Below are positions 7,342-13,924 of a stretch of 25,119 bases of DNA, piece after piece (position 1 is the first letter of the stretch; every line of letters begins with the position of its first letter). The DNA comes from an uncultured Bacillaceae bacterium. GTDB taxonomy: Bacteria > Bacillota > Bacilli > Bacillales > Caldibacillaceae. The notes under the pieces are model-generated. The model saw only the letters and a program-made list of their open reading frames with translations. It was not told the origin of the DNA and searched no databases. The translations under genes were made by a program, and so were the position numbers. The stretch is from the NCBI GenBank assembly GCA_937983015.1, contig CALKAK010000141.1, forward strand, positions 1 through 25,119. The letters are read 5' to 3'.

Positions 7342-9846
7342 TTGATTCGTTATAAACGGCTGAAAAAATATGAGCGCCGCTCATTAATAGTCCTCTTCAT
7401 CGCGATCGCTGTAATTCTTTTTACCGAACTATTTCTAGTAGGTAGAAGTTTTGGTGGACAGACGTATTTAACGGTTCATGTCTTCCTGGAAATTATCAGT
7501 ATAACGATTTCTTTTGCAATTGCCATGCAAAGCTGGATCGTCTTCTCTTATCGTTCGGTTTTTTCACAACTAATATTATTCTCTACTTTTTTGTCCATCG
7601 GAGTTTTTGATTTTTTCTACACACTTTCTTTCCATGAAGCATCGATCTGCACGATTGACTGTCCGTTAAACACGTCGGTTTTGTTTAGGGTTGTCGCCCG
7701 ACTTGTTCAGGCGGGGATGATCTTATGGTTGATCATCTTGCAAGATTATAAGGTTACCAGAAAGATCAAAAATTATTACCTAATCGGCACAATTGGTGCC
7801 ATTTCGGCTTTAACGGTGCTGATCTTCTATATCGGAAATCAATCGTCCATTTTATATATCGGTGGAACCGGACCAACGATCTGGTACACCGTACTCGAAG
7901 CGATCATTTGGACCATCACGCTTTTCTCAATCGTCCAGTTATGGCTGCTTTATCGTAAAGATCCAGTACCAAAAACCCTGGCTCTATTGATGGCCACGAC
8001 TTTTTTTCTAATGAGTGAAATCCTGTTCGTTTTCAATATTACGTTATATGATATTGAAAACTTATTAGCCCGCATTTTTAAGGTCATTAGCTTTTTCTAC
8101 TATATGCAGGGGATTTATATCGCTACCATTCAAGAACCTTATGAATACAACGTGAAGGTTCGTGAAAGTCTGGAGGAGCGTGAACATCTTCTCCAGGCGA
8201 TCAACAATTCGATGGGCGAGGGGTTAATGGTTTTAGATAAAGACCAAAATTTGATTATGCTCAACCCGGAAGGGGAACGCATTCTCGGGTATACCCAAAA
8301 TGAGTTAATGCAAAAAAACATCCATAAAACAATTCACTACCGCAAAATAGATGGGACCCCCTATTCTCTCGATGAATGCCCCATTTATCAAACGGTCGTC
8401 ACCAAGGAAAAAATTCAGGTGGCAGAGGATGTTTTTATCGGTAAAGATGGGAAAGCCATTCCCGTTAGTTATACAGCGACACCGCTAATCGAAAAGGGAC
8501 GGTTAACAGGGTCCGTGGTTACCTTTAAAGATATATCAGAAGAGAAGAAAACGAGAGACCGAATCCGTTTTCTGGCATACCATAACTCCCTGACGAAATT
8601 GCCCAACCGCTATTATTTTTTCGAACAAATAGAGAAGGAAATGCAAAATTTAAAAGATCAGGAAAAACTCGGGCTGATTCTCATGGATGTAGATAATTTG
8701 CAGAACATAAATGATAACTTCGGTCCGGAAATCGGCGACCTGGTAATCATAGAATATGCTAAAAAATTAACAAGTCACCAGTTCCCATTATTTGTAGCCC
8801 ATCTTGATTCCGATGAATTCGGCATCCTGGTAAAAGATATTGAAGAAAATATTAAAAAAGACGCCATTTTCTTCCTCGAATCGGTTAAAGATCCGTTTTT
8901 GATCAACGGTAAAAATATTTTTGTATCCGTAAGCATGGGGATCAGTATCTACCCAACGGATGCCAGGGACCCGGGAGAATTATTGCAGTTTGCACATATC
9001 GCTTTATACCATGCCAAGAGAAAAGGGAAAGGACAAATCCTATTCTACAATGAGGAGATGGATCGAATTCGCCAGCGAAACGCCTGGATTGAAGAAAATT
9101 TATACGAGGCATTGATCGATAATCAAATTTCCGTTCACTATCAGACGATCGTTCATACAAGAACGAATAAGATTGTCGGTATCGAAGCGCTGGCACGCTG
9201 GCACCATCCGGAAAAAGGGTTTATTCCGCCCAACCAATTTATCCCGATTGCTGAAAATAATGGTTTGATCATACCCATGGGAACATTCATTTTCAATAAA
9301 GCCTGTCAAGACCTTGCCACCCTACATCATAAAGGTTTACGTGATTTGTTTATCAGCATCAATTTATCACTGCAACAACTGAAATATCCTAACTTTTTAC
9401 AATTCGTAGATGATATTATTAGAAAGTACGGGCTATCTCCCGAACATGTCGTTTTTGAAATCACGGAGTCAATCACGTTGACGGAAGATCGCGAATTGAT
9501 TCAAACGTTGCAACAATTTAAAAAAAGGGGCTATCGCCTGGCTATCGATGATTTTGGAAAAGGATATTCATCGATCGGCTATTTACGAGAGATCACCATC
9601 GATACGATCAAAATTGATAAATCGTATCTTTGGAATGTCACGAAAGATCAAACCGTTGCCCGCTTAACGAACGCCATCATCGCTATGGCGGATTCGTTAA
9701 ATATCGATGTTATCGTTGAAGGTGTGGAAGATAAAGAACATTTAAATTTCATCAAAAAACATCCCCGAATCGCAGCGCAAGGCTATTTATTTAATAAACC
9801 GGGCCCGTTTCACGAAATTCTTTCCCTCTTCGAGAAAAGTTCTTGA
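7342..9846 (+). CDS. MASE3-like/PAS/degenerate GGDEF/EAL cyclic-di-GMP protein
   Basis: About 834 residues. A basic N-terminus leads into a MASE3-like sensor of seven or so membrane segments (about 12-260). A PAS domain (about 280-400), GGDEF (about 410-570) and EAL (about 590-830) follow. The GGDEF signature reads DSDEF (489-493): both glycines are lost, so cyclase activity is unlikely, though GTP binding may persist. The EAL domain looks complete: E615 of EAL, N674, E706, the DDFGKGYSS loop (D736, D737), K757, E793 and Q813. It is therefore probably a cyclic-di-GMP phosphodiesterase tuned by membrane and PAS signals. The frame is open from 7150; the TTG at 7342 follows an AGAAGG site at 9 bases and removes an implausible leader peptide. 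A terminator follows. Confidence 0.9.
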   Translation: MIRYKRLKKYERRSLIVLFIAIAVILFTELFLVGRSFGGQTYLTVHVFLEIISITISFAIAMQSWIVFSYRSVFSQLILFSTFLSIGVFDFFYTLSFHEASICTIDCPLNTSVLFRVVARLVQAGMILWLIILQDYKVTRKIKNYYLIGTIGAISALTVLIFYIGNQSSILYIGGTGPTIWYTVLEAIIWTITLFSIVQLWLLYRKDPVPKTLALLMATTFFLMSEILFVFNITLYDIENLLARIFKVISFFYYMQGIYIATIQEPYEYNVKVRESLEEREHLLQAINNSMGEGLMVLDKDQNLIMLNPEGERILGYTQNELMQKNIHKTIHYRKIDGTPYSLDECPIYQTVVTKEKIQVAEDVFIGKDGKAIPVSYTATPLIEKGRLTGSVVTFKDISEEKKTRDRIRFLAYHNSLTKLPNRYYFFEQIEKEMQNLKDQEKLGLILMDVDNLQNINDNFGPEIGDLVIIEYAKKLTSHQFPLFVAHLDSDEFGILVKDIEENIKKDAIFFLESVKDPFLINGKNIFVSVSMGISIYPTDARDPGELLQFAHIALYHAKRKGKGQILFYNEEMDRIRQRNAWIEENLYEALIDNQISVHYQTIVHTRTNKIVGIEALARWHHPEKGFIPPNQFIPIAENNGLIIPMGTFIFNKACQDLATLHHKGLRDLFISINLSLQQLKYPNFLQFVDDIIRKYGLSPEHVVFEITESITLTEDRELIQTLQQFKKRGYRLAIDDFGKGYSSIGYLREITIDTIKIDKSYLWNVTKDQTVARLTNAIIAMADSLNIDVIVEGVEDKEHLNFIKKHPRIAAQGYLFNKPGPFHEILSLFEKSS

Positions 9847-9855
9847 TGACTCGTT

Positions 9856-9887
9856 GCACGGATTGTCTTCTAGTCCGTGCTTTTTTT
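9856..9887 (+). terminator. terminator of the GGDEF/EAL gene
   Basis: GCACGGA (9856-9862) pairs with TCCGTGC (9874-9880), followed directly by seven T. Confidence 0.92.
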
Positions 9888-9999
9888 ATTTAAGGTCTTC
9901 ACCGGAAAACTTATTGTAAATAGGCCAATATCACAAAAAGAAAATATTTCTCATATGATACCAAGAGCGCGAAAAGTGTTAACAAAGGGGGACCCAATA

Positions 10000-10647
10000 G
10001 TGAGTGTTGTTTGGGGCGTGGATTGTTCGGAAGAAGTAACGGAAGAACTTTATAATTGTGTACTAGAAAATTTTGGCAAGCCGCAATTTTGGGGGCGTTA
10101 TTTAACAACGGTTGCGGGTGCCTCGGAAGGTTTGACCAGAGCAGAAATTGACCTGCTTCACAATAGTGGAACAAAAATATTACCTATCTACAATGATTTT
10201 CGATCGGCAACAGGATATACATCCGGGCGCATTATTGCAAGGAACGCGATTTTCCACGCACGCCGGCTCGGTATTCCAGAGAATACCGTTTTGTTCGCCA
10301 ATATCGAAAAATTTTTTTCAGTACATGCAGACTGGATTCGGGGGTACGTCGATGCCATCTATCCGAGCGGTTATCGCCCAGGAATCTATCATGATCCAGA
10401 AAACGGCGATTTTGCCACGGCATATTGTCAAGCTGTTGAAGCCGATACAAAAGTGAGCGCACAGTTGATTTTATGGAGTGCCGATCCCCATCCGGGTGCC
10501 ACGAAAGCAACCGAAGCTCCGGACTACCATCCTTCCCAACCACTTTGCGAGGCAAATGTTTGGGCCTGGCAGTACGGACGGGATACGGAAACTTGCCCCA
10601 TCGATACGAATTTAATCGATCGCCGTTTATTTGACCTGCTCTGGTGA
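10000..10647 (+). CDS. DUF1906 (Rv2525c-like) glycoside-hydrolase-like protein
   Basis: About 215 residues matching the DUF1906 barrel. It begins with VVWGVDCSEEV (strand 1 with an Asp) and continues with FWGRYLT, then LTRAEIDLLHNSGTKILPIY, a strand with VLFANIEKFF (Glu after strand) and YRPGIYHDPE. It ends with an ANVWAWQYGRDT stretch. The family resembles glycoside hydrolases acting on peptidoglycan-type glycans, but activity is mostly untested. The protein lacks a signal peptide, so it is either cytoplasmic or exported by another route. The frame runs back to 9877, through the preceding terminator. AAAGGGGG at 9984-9991 is 8 bases before the GTG at 10000, so that is the start. It is followed by a two-way terminator shared with the convergent DHH gene. 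Confidence 0.88.
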   Translation: MSVVWGVDCSEEVTEELYNCVLENFGKPQFWGRYLTTVAGASEGLTRAEIDLLHNSGTKILPIYNDFRSATGYTSGRIIARNAIFHARRLGIPENTVLFANIEKFFSVHADWIRGYVDAIYPSGYRPGIYHDPENGDFATAYCQAVEADTKVSAQLILWSADPHPGATKATEAPDYHPSQPLCEANVWAWQYGRDTETCPIDTNLIDRRLFDLLW

Positions 10648-10654
10648 GTATTAT

Positions 10655-10684
10655 AAAAGGTCTGCCTTTATCGGCAGACCTTTT
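10655..10684. terminator. bidirectional terminator between convergent genes
   Basis: AAAAGGTCTGCC (10655-10666) and GGCAGACCTTTT (10673-10684) form a perfect 12-bp stem with a 6-base loop. The A and T flanks let it serve both the rightward DUF1906 gene and the leftward DHH gene. Confidence 0.92.
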
Positions 10685-10708
10685 CACGTATACCCTTTGC
10701 AAAAGGTT

Positions 10709-11869
10709 TTATTGAATATCCCGATCATAGCGTAACCAGGAGCGGAAATTGCGCTTGACGTAGTTTTCCGCCTCTTGGAAGGTTTGGAACCGAACATTCT
10801 CGATGCGTTTTCCTTCATGTTCAATCTCATACTCACCATCATCATTTTTATAAATAAAGCTGATTTCTCCTAGATGGTTTTCATAGTATGTACCGTAGGG
10901 AGAGTCCTTAACATTGATTTCATTTTTCTCCGGATCCGGTCTGAGCGGTGGAATATGGAAAATGTCCGTCACAAAAAGCTTAAAACATTCTTCTGTCAGA
11001 TCACACCCGCTTGCTTTCGGGTGACCGCCACCACCTAATCTTTTAGCGAATTGGGCAACATCAACATGATCATGAATGGTGCGGAAACCGACCTTTTTAC
11101 TGCCAAGATTGACAAGGGCGACAAAATCAAGATGGGGATTGCGCTTATTTAAAGCATTGCCCAGCTCCGATAAATATTGTTCCGCGTAAACGACCCCGAT
11201 GCAATAATCATCAACGAACATTTGAATGATCTGTTTATTTTTCGCATGAATATAACGCTCGATTTTTTTCTCTTCCACGTTCATGAGCATTTTTTCCATG
11301 TCCGTCAATTCAAATTGTCCGGGATTTTCTTGCAGCCGTTTTAACAAATCTTCTTCGAAATGTTCCCTGCCGAACATGAAAAAAAGATCGTTCAAATGTT
11401 TGGCCAATACATTATTGTTATCGACCCATTCCCAAGTATCATATTGACGGACAAGCTCGACAAATTCATCCAGGGCCGGGGTTCGATTCAAATATTTATG
11501 CTCGATCAGATACTCATAAAACAACGATGTGGCACAAGTTTGCCGTTTATCATCATATTCCGCTTTGACGAGTCCCCATTCATATTCGTTAAAATGGAGG
11601 GCGGTAACATGATGGTCGATCACCTGTACATGTCCGCCATTTTTATAGCGCTCATCAAGTAAGGAGGCGACATGATCATTAACCGCTAGGTCGGTAATAT
11701 ATAATTGTACCTTTTGATTTCTACTATCTTTAAGAAATTCTTCCACTTTCTGATTTAAATTGCGATAGGAGCAATGGGAAACATCCACTTGATCACCGAA
11801 AGCTATTTTAGCAACGATGGCGGAGCCCAGTCCATCTAAATCCGTATCAGTGAACAGCTTGACTTGCAA
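10709..11869 (-). CDS. nrnB: DHH-family phosphoesterase, NrnB-like nanoRNase
   Basis: A 386-residue DHH/DHHA1 enzyme. Metal-binding motifs are intact: DTDLDG (8-13), TDLAVND (Asp60), IDHH (Asp85-His86-His87) and a QYDTWEW segment (Asp144). The substrate-binding DHHA1 signature GGGGHPKASG is at 279-288. The remaining 90 or so residues form an extra C-terminal domain (SPYGTYYENHLGEISFIYKN...). Length and layout resemble B. subtilis NrnB (YngD, about 400 residues), which degrades short RNA oligonucleotides; pAp or another small phosphodiester is an alternative substrate, so the symbol is tentative. The start is TTG at 11869 behind AGGAGG at 9-10 bases; no in-frame ATG is near. It is convergent with the DUF1906 gene and seems monocistronic. 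Confidence 0.88.
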   Translation of the reverse strand: MQVKLFTDTDLDGLGSAIVAKIAFGDQVDVSHCSYRNLNQKVEEFLKDSRNQKVQLYITDLAVNDHVASLLDERYKNGGHVQVIDHHVTALHFNEYEWGLVKAEYDDKRQTCATSLFYEYLIEHKYLNRTPALDEFVELVRQYDTWEWVDNNNVLAKHLNDLFFMFGREHFEEDLLKRLQENPGQFELTDMEKMLMNVEEKKIERYIHAKNKQIIQMFVDDYCIGVVYAEQYLSELGNALNKRNPHLDFVALVNLGSKKVGFRTIHDHVDVAQFAKRLGGGGHPKASGCDLTEECFKLFVTDIFHIPPLRPDPEKNEINVKDSPYGTYYENHLGEISFIYKNDDGEYEIEHEGKRIENVRFQTFQEAENYVKRNFRSWLRYDRDIQ

Positions 11870-12291
11870 ATTTCACTACCTCCTAAAAAATCCACTATGA
11901 GTTTTATTGTACCACTTTCTCGGCTAATTTTTACAGCAAAAATGTAAAATCAAAGGTGCAACTCCGCTATGGGCTCTCAACCACCATGGTATTCATCTAA
12001 CAGGAACATTCAAAACGCGATAAACCCCACAAACACCGACGAAATGAGTACCTCGTCGATCCAGAGGATGAATTCGTTTCAAAATGATGATCAATGATCG
12101 CAAAGTATTTGGGGGCGTTTACATAATTATATAGAAAACCCTCATCCTGTTTTAGGAATCCCATTACTTTGTGAAATTTATTCAACGAAACCATTTTCCG
12201 CCATGGTATATTTGATTCAATCGTGTTGATTTCTCCTTTCACTTCGTAAAATATTTAGCAACCTATAAAATAGGGAATTCACGGAATATTT
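11870..12291. other. intergenic region with a weak 81-codon frame
   Basis: About 420 bases between nrnB and the arginase-family gene. A minus-strand frame at 11997-12242 could encode 81 residues (GTG start, with AAAGGAG lying inside the frame rather than before it), but it matches nothing I recognise. Its Ser/Arg/Cys-rich end looks non-coding. It could be debris of an older gene. No terminator hairpin is obvious after the arginase-family gene. Confidence 0.35.
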
Positions 12292-13110
12292 TTATACTTG
12301 AATGAGCGGACGATCTGTGGAAGGAAAAGAAATTAAACCAGAAAAGCGCGCAAAATGAACGAGTGCATGATTCACGATTTCATTCATTTTCACAAGATAG
12401 CGTGTGGAAACTTGGAGTACATCCTCAGTCCGTTTCACATATTCGCCACATACATCCATAGCCAAAATCCGAAAATGTTTCGCTAAATATTCCAGAATAT
12501 AAAGCATCTGTACGAGGGACATACTTCCCTGATCCCAATTCGTTAACACTTCTTTTCTATCTAGAACGTCTTTATCAATACTAATATAAATCGCGTCCAC
12601 ATCTTTTAAAAACGAACAAATCTCTTTCGCAATGACATGTAAAGGAGTACGATTGAAGCGCTCTTCATGAATCATCAGTACGGGCTTGGGACTGAAAGGC
12701 TTAGGCTTAAGGGCATCCTCCTGATTGACCCCGAGGATAACAACCTTTTGTAATGAAGGGTGTTCGAGCATCGTTTGTGTGACCCATGAACCGCAAGAAA
12801 GGAGCGGACTCTGATCTCTCATGTCAGAGTGATGATCAAAAAGGATTAATGAAAATGGGGTATGTACGCGCTGTAATAATATATAAGTGACATAATGATA
12901 GTTTCCGTTACCGATAAAAGTTAATGCACCTGTTTTTTCTTCGGTCAATTTTTTCCGGATCGAACGCAACGATTGGCGGTCGCAAAAACCATTCGTACCG
13001 GGAATATGTGAACAATCGATCCACTGGTGAGGGTATTTTTGTAAAACTTTTTGCTGTTTGAGACTGTCATCGAAGTTTAATAATGTTAATTTGCACCGGT
13101 CAAACTCCAT
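12292..13110 (-). CDS. arginase/ureohydrolase-superfamily protein
   Basis: A 272-residue protein with the binuclear metal site of ureohydrolases: His72 in GNGNYHY (the usual GGDHS position), Asp92, His94 and Asp96 in FDHHSDM, and Asp179 and Asp181 in SIDKDVLD. These six ligands suggest an active Mn2+-type enzyme splitting a guanidino or amidine group. It departs from arginase proper: the usual GG before D is replaced by GNGN, the DP after the last motif is DR, and the C-terminal Glu region is altered (MDVCGEYV). The substrate is therefore open: formiminoglutamate, agmatine or something else. The ATG at 13110 has a GAGAGG site upstream. No histidine, arginine or agmatine genes are next to it, so context does not help. 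Confidence 0.83.
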   Translation of the reverse strand: MEFDRCKLTLLNFDDSLKQQKVLQKYPHQWIDCSHIPGTNGFCDRQSLRSIRKKLTEEKTGALTFIGNGNYHYVTYILLQRVHTPFSLILFDHHSDMRDQSPLLSCGSWVTQTMLEHPSLQKVVILGVNQEDALKPKPFSPKPVLMIHEERFNRTPLHVIAKEICSFLKDVDAIYISIDKDVLDRKEVLTNWDQGSMSLVQMLYILEYLAKHFRILAMDVCGEYVKRTEDVLQVSTRYLVKMNEIVNHALVHFARFSGLISFPSTDRPLIQV

Positions 13111-13387
13111 GAATCATCCTCTCCCTTGCCAATAGATTATCCCAATAATCAACCATCCCGTTTTCAAGAATTTTACAAATCTAGGGATTCCGATCGTATT
13201 TATATTAATTATAACGTATGTTGCTGCAGGGAGTACGAAAAATTTTACTAATTTTTACAACTTGTGAATATATTGAAATAACAAGGAAGACTTTCAGATT
13301 CTTTCTAGATACGCCTCACAAAAACGAGTGAGACCGATCATACATCACCAAAACCTACTTTTATAGCAAATTTCCGGAAATTAATAA
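13111..13387. other. intergenic region upstream of the arginase-family gene
   Basis: AT-rich stretch of about 280 bases, no gene seen. It should hold the leftward promoter of the arginase-family gene. A perfect 14-base palindrome, AATTTCCGGAAATT, lies at about 13370-13383, next to the larger inverted repeat. Confidence 0.4.
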
Positions 13388-13451
13388 CCCCCTTTCTAAA
13401 AAGAAACATCATCGTGAAATGGACTCTATTTAGAAAGGGGGGGATTTCACG
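13388..13451 (-). repeat. two interleaved inverted repeats (pseudoknot-capable) at the 3' end of a gene
   Basis: A 13-bp perfect inverted repeat, CCCCCTTTCTAAA (13388-13400) with TTTAGAAAGGGGG (13429-13441), is interleaved with an 8-bp one, CGTGAAAT (13413-13420) with ATTTCACG (13444-13451). The order 5' arm A, 5' arm B, 3' arm A, 3' arm B allows an H-type pseudoknot or two exclusive hairpins. Arm B overlaps the stop codon of the adjacent minus-strand gene. No strong T run follows, so a simple terminator is not a full explanation. Confidence 0.7.
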
Positions 13452-13839
13452 CTTCCCGGACGATAATCGCGCTTGAATACTTGCGCTGGCGGAATTCTTC
13501 AATATCTTTTTCACTTAAAAAACCAAGTTGAATCGCCGCTTTTATTTTTTCCTCATCGGGCTTTTTCTCAATGATAATACAATCCGAGAGATTCAAAGCT
13601 TCTAGTTTTTCAACGATCGCCGGTGATAACTTTTCCGTCTTGCGAATTTGCCTTTTCAAAATATACTGGGAAAACTGGACCTCACCGCCGTTTTTCGGGC
13701 CGACCGTAGCATCAAAATACCCGTTAAACAATTTCTTCAGTTGCTTTAATTCCCGGTCAATTTCCTTTGCCTGTTCAGTTAAAACAAAAAACCGTTTAAC
13801 CAACGCTTCATTGATCGTTTCCAATTGCCTGTCCGCCAT
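13447..13839 (-). CDS. small protein of unknown function with coiled coil
   Basis: About 130 residues, not recognised. Residues about 1-40 (MADRQLETINEALVKRFFVLTEQAKEIDRELKQLKKLF) form an amphipathic helix or coiled coil. A short beta-like stretch follows (YFDATVGPKNGGEVQFSQYI), then alternating charged helices (KLSPAIVEKLEALNLSD, KPDEEKIKAAIQLGFLSEKDIEEF). There are no membrane segments, cysteines or known catalytic motifs. The frame begins at 13848, but AAGGAGG (13849-13855) touches that ATG and is 9 bases from the ATG at 13839, so 13839 is used. It stands downstream of the TPR/pseudo-dynamin gene, separated by that gene's terminator, and its own 3' end carries the interleaved repeats. A structural or binding role is possible. 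Confidence 0.75.
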   Translation of the reverse strand: MADRQLETINEALVKRFFVLTEQAKEIDRELKQLKKLFNGYFDATVGPKNGGEVQFSQYILKRQIRKTEKLSPAIVEKLEALNLSDCIIIEKKPDEEKIKAAIQLGFLSEKDIEEFRQRKYSSAIIVREA

Positions 13840-13890
13840 TTTCCTCATCCTCCTTCATTTCTATATATATAAAAAGATGAGGAAAATAGA

Positions 13891-13918
13891 ATAAAAACCC
13901 CGCCTTTTTTGGCGGGAT
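13891..13918 (-). terminator. terminator of the TPR/dynamin-like gene
   Basis: On the minus strand CCCGCC pairs with GGCGGG (13911-13916 with 13899-13904) around a 6-base A loop, then a T run. It starts about 7 bases past the stop codon. Confidence 0.9.
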
Positions 13919-13924
13919 TCCTCA

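Noticed and set aside
11997..12242. 81-codon minus-strand open frame
   Set aside because: The purine-rich site lies inside the frame, the C-terminus is low-complexity Ser/Arg/Cys, and it is not recognisable; kept only as a note in the intergenic entry.
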